Below are positions 45,174 to 53,145 of a stretch of DNA of 64,000 nt, in pieces (positions within the stretch are counted from its first letter, which is position 1; each line of letters begins with the position of its first letter). This DNA is from a virus: the IMG/VR virus record IMGVR_UViG_3300028045_000007, positions 90,409-154,408 of that record. One strand, given 5' to 3'. The notes under the pieces were generated by a model, which was given only the letters and a program-made list of their open reading frames with translations, was not told the DNA's origin and did not search any database. The position numbers and the translations under genes are program-made.

Positions 45174-45503
45174 ATGTTTATGATATTGACAGAAGCTATG
45201 GTAGACCCAGTAACTACTTCCTTGATGGGAGATTTATTAGAGCAATACGGCTTGACGGGGGTAGCCTTTGGTGCATTATTAACTATTATGCTTCGCCAAA
45301 ACAAGAATGCTCAAAAACGCATTACCGATTTAGAGGGAGCCAGCCAAGAGCAACACGAAAAAGAACTAGACGCTCGCAAGAGTATGCTAGACGAGTATGT
45401 CGAGCTTGTGAAGAACAACCTCAAGGTGGTCGCAGACCTGACTGGCGTACTAGATCGCATTAAGGATACGTTGGAACGCATTGAACGAAAATCGGACGGC
45501 TAA
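45174..45503 (+). CDS. Small membrane protein, possible holin
   Basis: A 109-residue protein with an AAGGAG site just upstream of the ATG at 45174. It has one predicted transmembrane segment (GLTGVAFGALLTIML, about residues 25-39) followed by a long charged coiled-coil helix ending KSDG. Length and topology fit small holins or spanin-like lysis proteins, but no family signature is visible. It is the last plus-strand gene before the convergent terminator. Confidence 0.45.
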   Translation: MFMILTEAMVDPVTTSLMGDLLEQYGLTGVAFGALLTIMLRQNKNAQKRITDLEGASQEQHEKELDARKSMLDEYVELVKNNLKVVADLTGVLDRIKDTLERIERKSDG

Positions 45504-45529
45504 GAGCCGCCCGTCTTACGCAATACATC

Positions 45530-45556
45530 AGCGGCAGCTTCGGCTGCCGCTATTTT
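45530..45556 (+). terminator. Rho-independent terminator at convergent junction
   Basis: AGCGGCAGC TTCG GCTGCCGCT makes a 9-base perfect stem with a stable UUCG-type tetraloop, followed by ATTTTTATA. It lies between the last plus-strand gene (ends 45503) and the first minus-strand gene (ends 45556). A shorter CGGCT AAG AGCCG hairpin at 45497-45509 precedes it. Together they separate the two convergent transcription units. Confidence 0.85.
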
Positions 45557-45804
45557 TATATGATCTCTGGCTTTGAGCCACCCCGCTGAGCCTTACCTTC
45601 TTTACGGGCTTGATCAGCAGCGATAGATGCCGCTGGTGTCATGACGCACGCACCGAAAGGCTTCTTCTCTGGCCTCTCAAAGAAAGCTAGGATCTCTTCC
45701 TTTAACGCTGTAATGACATCGTTGGGTACTTCAAATTGATTTAGGCGTTCACGGAGGATGCGGTCCACCGTTGTGTTTAGACTGTTACTACGTTCACTGG
45801 GCAT
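45556..45804 (-). CDS. Small hypothetical protein
   Basis: An 82-residue protein with an amphipathic, charged N-terminal region (VDRILRERLNQFEV) and a C-terminal glycine- and lysine-rich tail. It overlaps the next gene by 11 bases. It shows no secretion signal. Function unknown. Confidence 0.5.
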   Translation of the reverse strand: MPSERSNSLNTTVDRILRERLNQFEVPNDVITALKEEILAFFERPEKKPFGACVMTPAASIAADQARKEGKAQRGGSKPEII

Positions 45805-46312
45805 TGTCTTTATCTCCGAACCAAGAGTTGCGTAAATTGGTAACTATACGTTTGCCGCGTTGCTTATGTTGACGTACACGATGTTCTTCTTCTTTTCGTG
45901 TCATGTCTTTTATGGTTTGTGAATCGATCTGCGTAAGCATTGATGCGTGGCCAGCCAATATACTCTGTCGTACATGAGAGGCGGGCTTTCTACGGAAGAA
46001 AACCAATGACCGGATTGACGGAATGGTGTAGCGATGCAGGACGTTGAGCCACTTTTGATTCATGTTATCTAGCGGCTCGATTGTGCCATTGACCTCATCA
46101 ATGATTCTGTTATCACCATACACCATGACATCATCGCCGATATCAATTTCGTGTAGCTCACGCAGTGCAAGAAACAAGACCTTGTACATGTGCTGAAGCG
46201 ACTGAAAGATCGGGTCTCCGTGCTCAGTTAATGCTGGGGAGCAGCTTCGAGATACCTCGATGCCCTCCCCAGATACATAATACCCAGTCTCGTTAAAGAA
46301 GACGCCAATCAC
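45794..46312 (-). CDS. Hypothetical protein, possibly RNase H-like fold
   Basis: A 172-residue protein. Beta-rich N-terminal region (MIGVFFNETGYYVSG) is followed by YKVLFLALRELHE and VMVYGDNRIIDEVNG, which in order and spacing resemble the core of RNase H-like domains (helix, then a strand ending in Asp). The first catalytic acidic residue is missing or replaced, so activity is doubtful. It overlaps the lipoprotein gene by 4 bases. Confidence 0.4.
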   Translation of the reverse strand: MIGVFFNETGYYVSGEGIEVSRSCSPALTEHGDPIFQSLQHMYKVLFLALRELHEIDIGDDVMVYGDNRIIDEVNGTIEPLDNMNQKWLNVLHRYTIPSIRSLVFFRRKPASHVRQSILAGHASMLTQIDSQTIKDMTRKEEEHRVRQHKQRGKRIVTNLRNSWFGDKDNAQ

Positions 46313-46839
46313 TTTACTTCATCTGACAGTAGTTTATGCTCTACTACTTCGTCCGAAGTAACGGTACCAGCGGCACGAAGAGCGTTGGCAATAACGGTAA
46401 GTAGTTCCTTGGTTCGCGGAGACAGTTCAAGGATGCCCGTTTCCGGGTTGATCCAATCCAGGGCACCGCGTGCCTTCAGTTCTTGCTCCATAACAACTAG
46501 CAAGAATGTTACTTCGTCATTGGTCATGCCTGCATCTGCTAACGCCTGCGAGACAGCAGACTCTACACCCGGCATGAAGTTTTGATCTCGCAGTGTTTCC
46601 AGTGCGACCGCTGCAAGCTCTAGATCTTCAGCGGTGACGAGACCCTCTTCTAGTAGGCGGTTGGCACCGATCTTGACGCCAAGTTGTAGATACATTTTCC
46701 ACTTGCTGTATTCGAGGTCGGTCATTTCCTCCAGCATTTCGATACCCTGACCTTCTCCAGTGCTAACGCATCCACTGATGGCTCCAATACCCAGTACAAG
46801 TGCTAGTGTGATGGGAGCGATAAGTTTTTTCTTGTCCAT
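46309..46839 (-). CDS. Predicted lipoprotein
   Basis: A 176-residue protein with a typical lipoprotein signal: KKKLIAPITLALVLGIGAIS then GC (lipobox I-S-G-C, lipidated Cys near 24). The mature part is helical and acidic with a central EEGLVTAEDLELAAVALE. It has a GGAG site upstream. Phage lipoproteins can act in superinfection exclusion or as outer-membrane spanins. Context near the holin-like gene makes a lysis role possible but does not prove it. Confidence 0.65.
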   Translation of the reverse strand: MDKKKLIAPITLALVLGIGAISGCVSTGEGQGIEMLEEMTDLEYSKWKMYLQLGVKIGANRLLEEGLVTAEDLELAAVALETLRDQNFMPGVESAVSQALADAGMTNDEVTFLLVVMEQELKARGALDWINPETGILELSPRTKELLTVIANALRAAGTVTSDEVVEHKLLSDEVK

Positions 46840-46854
46840 ATTGTTGTCTCCAAG

Positions 46855-47403
46855 TTATTTTGAGATGTCACGGATGTTAACATCTGCTGGTGCTTTTCCA
46901 TTTAAGTATCCGTCACGTTCTTGCTTGGTCATCTCGGGTGCTCGTTGATGACAGTCCTTGCAGATGCGATAGATATAACGCTTGCCATTTTTCATGGTCG
47001 CTTGAATTGGTCCTTTATTCATATGAGAACAGCCGTTCACTGAGGTTTCAACCCGGTCGGTCTCTTCGATGACTCCAGCTTCACGTAGCTCTTTCTTTTT
47101 GTGAGCAACAAAATCAGCGTCATCATCGAGGTCACCCAAAGTCTGAGGGACATCTTCTGGTGAGGATGAGATCTTACTAGTAATGAAGCTTAGGTCTTGT
47201 TCTTCGGTAAAATGCCAGTCTTGTGGCAATGTCTTGCTGCCATTCAACTGAGCCAGTAGCTTTTCCGCTGCCGCCGCACTAATCTCGTACTTCATGGGGG
47301 CCTTACGGCCCTTCTTGGCGACGGTTATGGTAAAGAGTTGTTCCTCTTCGGGATCAAACTCCTGCTTAGTGAGGTCGCATTCGTAAATGGTTCGTTTACC
47401 CAT
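46855..47403 (-). CDS. Hypothetical protein with C-terminal zinc-binding residues
   Basis: A 182-residue protein; the ATG at 47403 overlaps PhoH by 8 bases and is preferred to a longer frame starting inside PhoH. The first half is basic and beta-like; the second half has CSHMNKG and ICKDCHQRAP, candidate zinc ligands. No family recognised. Context: the phoH/def cluster. Confidence 0.5.
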   Translation of the reverse strand: MGKRTIYECDLTKQEFDPEEEQLFTITVAKKGRKAPMKYEISAAAAEKLLAQLNGSKTLPQDWHFTEEQDLSFITSKISSSPEDVPQTLGDLDDDADFVAHKKKELREAGVIEETDRVETSVNGCSHMNKGPIQATMKNGKRYIYRICKDCHQRAPEMTKQERDGYLNGKAPADVNIRDISK

Positions 47404-48073
47404 AGTGTTGCTCGAAGTCTCTATATGCTTTAATGATGTCGCGTACGATCGCACTACGCTGAATAGTTTCAACGTTATCCATCTCTACGATACCAACGGT
47501 TGGCAGAGGATTAAGGACATTAATAGCCTGGGTGAGAGCACTGTCTCGCGGATCTATGTCGCACTGATCCAGATCTCCAGCGATAACCATTTTGCAATGT
47601 TTTCCTACACGTGTGAGGACCATCTTCATGGCGTCGCCGTTGAGGGGGACGTTTTGTGCCTCTTCCACAATTACAAAACAATTGTTGAAAGAGCGACCAC
47701 GGCACATACTGAGTACTGTAAACTCAAACTTCTGTGCAATGAGTTGCTGGATTTCTTGCTCACTCAGGCCGAACTGACGTAGGTTATCCCTTACTGATTG
47801 TACATAAGGTGTAACCTTTTCATCTAGCGTGCCGGGGAGTGCTCCAATTTTCTCTCCTGTATTCGATGGAATGTACGGGCGGATCACTACGATACGCTGT
47901 ATACCACCTCGTTTTGATGATCTGCGAACCATCTCAATCGCTTCAGCTAGAGCGAGATATGTTTTACCCGTACCCGCTAGGCCAGTACAGATTGTAACCA
48001 CGTTACCCCTGATGGATTTTACGTAATCCTCTTGTCCCTCTTGGGGCGTTGGTGCAACAAAATTATTCAACAC
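47396..48073 (-). CDS. phoH: PhoH-like ATPase
   Basis: A 225-residue P-loop protein. GLAGTGKT at 31-38 is Walker A, FVIVEEAQN Walker B (with E in place of the usual first D), LTRVGKHCKMVIAGDLDQ and NVETIQRSAIVRDII are later PhoH signatures. PhoH-family proteins are frequent in phages; proposed roles are RNA-associated ATPase or helicase functions. It overlaps its neighbour by 8 bases and lies three bases after the deformylase. Confidence 0.88.
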   Translation of the reverse strand: MLNNFVAPTPQEGQEDYVKSIRGNVVTICTGLAGTGKTYLALAEAIEMVRRSSKRGGIQRIVVIRPYIPSNTGEKIGALPGTLDEKVTPYVQSVRDNLRQFGLSEQEIQQLIAQKFEFTVLSMCRGRSFNNCFVIVEEAQNVPLNGDAMKMVLTRVGKHCKMVIAGDLDQCDIDPRDSALTQAINVLNPLPTVGIVEMDNVETIQRSAIVRDIIKAYRDFEQHYG

Positions 48074-48076
48074 AAA

Positions 48077-48739
48077 TTACCTCCCAATGGTTCGTGCCTT
48101 ACGGGCACGTTTGTTTTTAGCACGCCTTCGTGCGATGGTTTTGGTACGCTGGGGGGTTATTTTCATGCCAAATGAATTGCGATGAGGCTGTTTGGCAATT
48201 TCTTTTTCTAGGTGATGCGAGATGAGAATACCGTCTAGGTGATCGAGTTCGTGCGAGACAGCCTGTGCCCAGAACCCCGTGAATGTTTCGGTATGGTATT
48301 CGCCATCTAGATCAACGAATTTAATCGTAATGCTCTTTGGTCTTGTGCATCGAGCGTGCATGTGCGGTAGTGACAAACAGGCTTCGGGTACGCTCTTTGT
48401 GGCATGACTCTTATGCGTCACTACCGGGTTGATGTATGCATTATTCGTTGCGTCACCCTCATCGTTGACGCCGTTACGCAATAGGAATATACGATGTGGA
48501 TGTCCGACCTGTACGGCAGCCAGCCCGACAGCATCCGGATCTAATGCGTCGAGTAAGGCATCCATAAGCACAATGGCTTCCTCATCAGTCTGCTCGATGG
48601 GTGTAGAGCACGACTGCGATACCATTTCGAGTAGTGGAAATCTTTCGGTGTCTGCTGGAGTAATGATGGGATTCTGACGTGCCACGGTAGCTTCTTGCTC
48701 TTCGGGTGTCGGCACGTCCTTTTCAGTAAGGTCACTCAT
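48077..48739 (-). CDS. def: Peptide deformylase
   Basis: A 220-residue protein. VGLAAVQVG (residues 71-79) is motif 1, PEACLSLP (Cys121) motif 2, and HELDH (163-167) motif 3, giving the complete Fe/Zn site. Length exceeds a minimal PDF (about 170) because of an N-terminal region of about 55 residues and a basic tail (RRAKNKRARK). It removes the formyl group from nascent peptides. It lies just downstream of methionine aminopeptidase, so both N-terminal processing steps are phage-encoded. No clear Shine-Dalgarno precedes the ATG; a 65-base gap separates it from map. Confidence 0.88.
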   Translation of the reverse strand: MSDLTEKDVPTPEEQEATVARQNPIITPADTERFPLLEMVSQSCSTPIEQTDEEAIVLMDALLDALDPDAVGLAAVQVGHPHRIFLLRNGVNDEGDATNNAYINPVVTHKSHATKSVPEACLSLPHMHARCTRPKSITIKFVDLDGEYHTETFTGFWAQAVSHELDHLDGILISHHLEKEIAKQPHRNSFGMKITPQRTKTIARRRAKNKRARKARTIGR

Positions 48740-48804
48740 AGTAGATTTTGAAAATTGAAGGAGTAGTGATGGATGAACTTTTCCTACTCATCGCTTTGGC
48801 TGTG

Positions 48805-49584
48805 TCAAGACAGTAGTTCATAGCCATCATCCAGGACTACGATACATCTTTCTGTGTGTGCGACAATATCACCATTGCGTTTACGGACGGTCCACCCGTC
48901 CTTATCTATCATTATGTCAGCGTTATCGTACGCTGTCACGGGTTCAATACAAATTGTTTCACCCGTCTTTAGCGTTTGTCTAGTATATCGCGTAACATCT
49001 AGGTGTTGTTTCAGTGCTGACTGTGTTCTATTTATAGCATTTGGAATAAAGGGATCGACATGAACTTGGTCCCCAATGTAATGACCTCCAAACTGATGGA
49101 TGAGCACGACGCCTTTTTCGTCAGCGGTACGCTCTGCCGCTTCAACCAATCGCATAAAGGTGCAGCCATCTCGCACGTAAGCCAGTTGAGCACTCATGAT
49201 AGCCTCAGTGGCGTCCACCAGATTTTGACTACGGTCACATTGAGGGGCACCCATAACCCGTGAGCGAGCAGAATCAGCAAACCAACCCTCATACTCGGTG
49301 CCTACGTCAATTGTAATGAGGTCTCCTGCCTGTATGATGTAATCGTCAGGAATACCATGCACTACAACGTCGTTAGGACTAATGCACGCTGCCGCTGGAA
49401 AAGGAGTAGCCATTCCTGGGGGCTGATAATTCTTAAACGCTGGCACACACCCGGCATTTAGGATGTATCTTTCAATGATGGCGTTCACTCTGGCCAAGGT
49501 AACTCCCGGTTTAGCTACACGGAAACCACACTCGATGGCTTGAGCGTTGACCTTCCCGGCATATCTCATCCTTTCAAGACTCAT
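48805..49584 (-). CDS. map: Methionine aminopeptidase (type I)
   Basis: A 259-residue protein; ATG at 49584 is used because longer frames fall within the adjacent gene. All five metal ligands are present in order: Asp in TIDVGTEY (93), Asp in WFADSARS (104), His in GGHYIG (168), Glu in ICIEPV (214) and Glu in HTERCIVV (245). It removes the initiator methionine after deformylation. Phage map genes are less common than def; the adjacent pair suggests a complete N-terminal maturation route. Confidence 0.88.
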   Translation of the reverse strand: MSLERMRYAGKVNAQAIECGFRVAKPGVTLARVNAIIERYILNAGCVPAFKNYQPPGMATPFPAAACISPNDVVVHGIPDDYIIQAGDLITIDVGTEYEGWFADSARSRVMGAPQCDRSQNLVDATEAIMSAQLAYVRDGCTFMRLVEAAERTADEKGVVLIHQFGGHYIGDQVHVDPFIPNAINRTQSALKQHLDVTRYTRQTLKTGETICIEPVTAYDNADIMIDKDGWTVRKRNGDIVAHTERCIVVLDDGYELLS

Positions 49585-50167
49585 CACGCACCCAGTTCTT
49601 GACTTGCTTCCAGTGAGGTAGGGTCGTCTTATATGCACGCTCCGGAGACCTTAGGTGGTAGCTTGGGTGATACGTTACGAGCACAAGGGATTCGTGCTCG
49701 CCAGTGCGATAGTGTAACCACCCATCTTTCACATTTTCAGGAAAGAACTGACTCATTGCACCTTTGATTGGGCGACCACTGAGTTGCTGCATGGCGACAC
49801 GTCCCAATATAATGATGAGCTTAGGACGAAGCAACTGCACCTGTAGGTCAAGTCTCCACTTGCAGGCATCTAGCTCATCTGGTTTCGGGTTTCGATTGTT
49901 GGGAGGGCGGCAAAGCACTGCGTTAGTGATAAAGATTTCATCTCTAGTGACACCTATATACTCTAAGATGCCATCGAGTTTCTTGCCAGCCTTTCCTACA
50001 AATGGCACACCCTTAGTATCTTCCTCTTCTCCTGGGGCCTCACCTATGATCAAAATACTGGGGGTCTGCGAGCCTTCACCGAATACTATTTGGTTGCGTT
50101 CGTGACAGAGGTCGCAAGACCCACAGTTTAACATTTGACTATGTAACGTATCGAATTGACTACTCAT
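49574..50167 (-). CDS. Family 4-like uracil-DNA glycosylase
   Basis: A 197-residue protein; start at 50167, overlapping the upstream gene by 4 bases. NCGSCDLC near residues 14-21 supplies iron-sulfur cysteines. IIGEAPGEEED (about 40-50) is the catalytic motif A of family 4 UDGs. A C-terminal TYHPSYHLR corresponds to motif B (HPxxLLR, slightly altered). It excises uracil from DNA, complementing dUTPase. Why a phage keeps both is discussed in the findings. Confidence 0.82.
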   Translation of the reverse strand: MSSQFDTLHSQMLNCGSCDLCHERNQIVFGEGSQTPSILIIGEAPGEEEDTKGVPFVGKAGKKLDGILEYIGVTRDEIFITNAVLCRPPNNRNPKPDELDACKWRLDLQVQLLRPKLIIILGRVAMQQLSGRPIKGAMSQFFPENVKDGWLHYRTGEHESLVLVTYHPSYHLRSPERAYKTTLPHWKQVKNWVRDES

Positions 50168-50817
50168 GATAGATGACCTGTAAAGAAATCTCCATGCCAA
50201 TTTCCTTCTTGCTTCGTTTGTAGGGTAGCAACTCCGAAACTCAGGACATCTGCTATGTTATCGGCATAGGCTACGATCATGCCTTCAAATGTACAAATGT
50301 CCTTTGTGGGGTTACACATGTTTTCTAGCACTTGTTGATATGCAGTTGGCAATACGGTTTGAGTGTTGGCCACACAGGCATTTACCAGTTTATTGATGTA
50401 GTGGATACTGGCACGCCTTACTCCGATGGTTTTGTACGAGTCGCGTGGTCGGGGTTTGTCACCCTGGAAATTAGTGGTAGTATACCAGCCGACGTTTCTT
50501 AGGATACACCCCATAGTCACCAGGGAGGGCGAGAACGGCGTCTCCAGCTCTTGTGCCTGGATGCAGGTGGCCAAAGCACAACGGAGAGAACGGATCGTAT
50601 GGACTAGAAGACCGCCACGGTATGACATTGTGCCTTCTAGTCCATATGGTGCATCTCTTAGTGTGCGTAACAACGTAAGATGATTCATCGCACACCCCAT
50701 AACGTCCCTACATAGAGGATCGTCGAGGTTTAAGATAGCCTGCTCTATTTCTTCGGCATAACATATGAGCAGGTTGTCGGTTACGGCATCAGCGTTCAAA
50801 CTTTTTCCTTTTGCCAC
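50164..50817 (-). CDS. Degenerate HD-domain protein
   Basis: A 217-residue protein with the architecture of YhaM-type HD domains: MSYRGGLLVHTIRSLRCAL (first histidine), then a helix ending CILRNVGWYTT, where the expected H-D-x-G-K is replaced by R-N-V-G-W. A later FEGMIVAYADNIADVL keeps the final aspartate. Key metal ligands are thus lost, so it is unlikely to be a phosphohydrolase and may act as a structural or regulatory protein. Confidence 0.5.
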   Translation of the reverse strand: MAKGKSLNADAVTDNLLICYAEEIEQAILNLDDPLCRDVMGCAMNHLTLLRTLRDAPYGLEGTMSYRGGLLVHTIRSLRCALATCIQAQELETPFSPSLVTMGCILRNVGWYTTTNFQGDKPRPRDSYKTIGVRRASIHYINKLVNACVANTQTVLPTAYQQVLENMCNPTKDICTFEGMIVAYADNIADVLSFGVATLQTKQEGNWHGDFFTGHLS

Positions 50818-51001
50818 CCACGGTGCGATCTTCTCGTTCTTTGCACGACTGACAAAGAGATACCTTGCGTACGATGATGGCTAATTCGTCTGGCAATTCC
50901 TTTTCGTTGCCAGGATGCAACGACATACGTTCGGTGCCTCCGTAGTAGCTACCGTGGCATTTACGACACTCGATTAACTTCAGTGTCTTAGGCGTTTTCA
51001 T
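50789..51001 (-). CDS. Small zinc-finger-like protein
   Basis: A 70-residue protein with IECRKCHGSYY and SLCQSCKER, a typical two-knuckle zinc finger, and a basic tail (KRKKFER). It overlaps both neighbours (14 bases with the sigma gene and 29 bases with the HD-like gene). Possibly nucleic-acid binding. No family recognised. Confidence 0.55.
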   Translation of the reverse strand: MKTPKTLKLIECRKCHGSYYGGTERMSLHPGNEKELPDELAIIVRKVSLCQSCKEREDRTVGGKRKKFER

Positions 51002-51512
51002 GACTAAGCCTTATCTCTAGTAACGAAACGAGTTTATTGATACGTGCCGCAATATTTGCGTACGATACCCCGTCCTCTGACGCAATACGTCTTAGGGATT
51101 TTCCATTAATGAAATATTCCGTCAGTAAACGAACGTCTTTATGGTCGGAGGCTTTACGCAAGATTGTATCCAACACGTCTTGACCTTCTAGTTCTCTCCC
51201 GTCTTCACTACTGACACAAAAATCGGAGACATCTTCATTTATCATTGGCAATACATTATGTGTACGCTTCTTGATATATCGTAGCACGTGACCACGGATA
51301 TAGAAGTATGCCCACGTCGTGAATCGAGACTTGGTAGGGTCGTAAGTTTCACACGCAGATAGTAGACCAACCCATGCTTCCTGATGAAGATCGTCCATAT
51401 CAATAAGAACGTCTCTCTGACACAGAGCATAGAATGGTTTTAAGATGCTGTAAATGAAAGCGTCCCATTCGTTTTGTGGTAAAATATCGAGCGGACTATC
51501 TTGCATATCCAT
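50988..51512 (-). CDS. Sigma-70-like factor
   Basis: A 174-residue protein. DMDDLHQEAWVGLLSACETY and SRFTTWAYFYIRGHVLRYIK correspond to region 2 (core-binding and -10 recognition). The C-terminal RRIASEDGVSYANIAARINK helix-turn-helix corresponds to region 4. It is smaller than the plus-strand sigma. Two phage sigmas could divide early/middle and late promoters. It overlaps the flanking genes on both sides. Confidence 0.75.
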   Translation of the reverse strand: MDMQDSPLDILPQNEWDAFIYSILKPFYALCQRDVLIDMDDLHQEAWVGLLSACETYDPTKSRFTTWAYFYIRGHVLRYIKKRTHNVLPMINEDVSDFCVSSEDGRELEGQDVLDTILRKASDHKDVRLLTEYFINGKSLRRIASEDGVSYANIAARINKLVSLLEIRLSHENA

Positions 51513-51879
51513 TGATTTGTGCGATTAGTAGTCGCATGTATATCCGTTTCTCTTCCGACGTTAATGCTGCCCAACGCTGGATAGTGACAGTGTTGCCGCC
51601 GTCAGGAATCTCTTCGTGGCCTGCATTGAGTTGTGTATGACGATACAGCGTCCGACCCTCTTGATCCTGCACGACTAGCGTAGTCACACGCATTTCGTTA
51701 TTGTCAGACACCGCCCAAAAGAACCTCAGGAAGTCTTTGAACTTAATGACAGACTTTTTAGCCTTGCCGTTCGCCAACATCATCAGGAATGTGACTTCAG
51801 TTTCATCCTCCAGACCCTTGCTTGTCACAAGTTCTTTTTGTACCAAAAGCAGTTTTTCCCAGTTGATATTCAAGGACAT
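51496..51879 (-). CDS. Hypothetical protein
   Basis: A 127-residue protein preceded by GGAGGTG; ATG at 51879 is used, though a GTG immediately before is also in frame. It is mixed alpha/beta with a central KSVIKFKDFLRFFW and a C-terminal helix MRLLIAQINGY. It overlaps the sigma gene by 17 bases. Function unknown. Confidence 0.55.
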   Translation of the reverse strand: MSLNINWEKLLLVQKELVTSKGLEDETEVTFLMMLANGKAKKSVIKFKDFLRFFWAVSDNNEMRVTTLVVQDQEGRTLYRHTQLNAGHEEIPDGGNTVTIQRWAALTSEEKRIYMRLLIAQINGYAR

Positions 51880-51906
51880 CACGATACACCTCCATTAGTG
51901 ATTACA

Positions 51907-53145
51907 CTAAGCTACGGTGCCGTCCTCGATGTATACACCCATACGGTCGTTGTCATTTCGCGACGCATATTCAATCCAAACTTGAAAATCTTTATCTTGA
52001 GCCATTTCTTCTACAATTTTCATGTTGCCATCATCTAATAGTGAGCCGTCAGCAATCCTAATTATACGTAGTTTTGGGTTAGCTGCCATAGCAATACCCA
52101 GGGAAATACGCAGTCTTTGGGCGGCAGAAGCTTGACAGAACGGCACAGGTAATCCTTCTTCGTTGAGTACCATAATACCCTCCGCCGTTACCATTAATCC
52201 CTTGACGGGCAGCGGTGATTTCTCTAGGGCTTCCGCTTTTTCTATATCAATAAGCTCCATGGAATTGTTGAGTTTTACAATTTGCTCTTCGATATTCCGT
52301 AGAGATTTGCGGATTTTACCGTAATCCTGTATCTCTCTCGCACGACGGTTATGGGTTTCGATGTTTTGCAGTTGTTCTTTCAGGAATTCGATATCCGGTA
52401 CGTCTGGTAGGTCTTCCAGCTCACTAATGACTAACGACCTCTGTTCTTTGGCGGCAGCTAGTTGCTGCTCAAGTGACAGTATCTTTTCCTTAAGGCGTGC
52501 GTCCGTTTCTGTCAGTTTTTTCGTGCGAGCATTTAGAGTTACGGCATCAGTAATCGATTGCGTGAGGTCCGTAACCGATAACTCTAGCGTTGGTTCAGCG
52601 TCAGTCGGGGGCTTGATGTTGGTCAGTAGAGTGGTGAGTCTCTTCTTTTCACGATTGGCATCTGCACGTTCATCGAATGCTTTCTTGTGACGTTGCTCGA
52701 AATCAGCAAGGTCTACTTTGCCTCCGGTGATAGTATATAGGACATCACCAAGCATGTCTCGCTGTTCTTTGACGGATTTTCGTGAGAAAACCCAGGGATC
52801 AAAGCTCATGTCACCGATCATGCCGTCCAGTAGCTTTTGTGGAGACGAGATCTTGCTGCCGTCTGGTGTTTTGATTTCAAGTGTCGTACCAGACGGAGTA
52901 AACTTACGGGTAACGAGATAGTCACCGAGATCAAGCTCGACCGTCCCCTTTTTCTCTCCATTACGGAGAGGGTCTGGATTGTTCCTGCTGGCAGCACGAT
53001 ACTGGAGGGCGAGCCAGATAGCATCTAACGTAGACGTTTTGCCTTGTTCGTTCTTGCCACTAATGACAATGACATCGCCAGTAGGAGTGATATCAACAGC
53101 TTTAATGCGTTTGACGTTTTCGGAACGTAGGTGGATAATTCTCAT
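51907..53145 (-). CDS. SMC/Rad50-like ATPase
   Basis: A 412-residue protein. Walker A GKNEQGKT (30-37) is followed by a coiled-coil region (about 150-300, EKILSLEQQLAAAKEQRSLV and similar). A signature-like ASAAQRLRISLGIAMA leads into the C-terminal ATPase half with IADGSLLDD as Walker B. The coiled coil is short compared with Rad50/SbcC. No SbcD/Mre11-like nuclease partner is apparent next to it, so it could work alone or with a distant subunit. It likely acts in DNA repair or recombination. Confidence 0.78.
   Translation of the reverse strand: MRIIHLRSENVKRIKAVDITPTGDVIVISGKNEQGKTSTLDAIWLALQYRAASRNNPDPLRNGEKKGTVELDLGDYLVTRKFTPSGTTLEIKTPDGSKISSPQKLLDGMIGDMSFDPWVFSRKSVKEQRDMLGDVLYTITGGKVDLADFEQRHKKAFDERADANREKKRLTTLLTNIKPPTDAEPTLELSVTDLTQSITDAVTLNARTKKLTETDARLKEKILSLEQQLAAAKEQRSLVISELEDLPDVPDIEFLKEQLQNIETHNRRAREIQDYGKIRKSLRNIEEQIVKLNNSMELIDIEKAEALEKSPLPVKGLMVTAEGIMVLNEEGLPVPFCQASAAQRLRISLGIAMAANPKLRIIRIADGSLLDDGNMKIVEEMAQDKDFQVWIEYASRNDNDRMGVYIEDGTVA

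Noticed and set aside
48780-48808. TTGACA at the end of map as a possible promoter for def
   Set aside because: No acceptable -10 hexamer lies 15-18 bases downstream. def is more simply read through from map.
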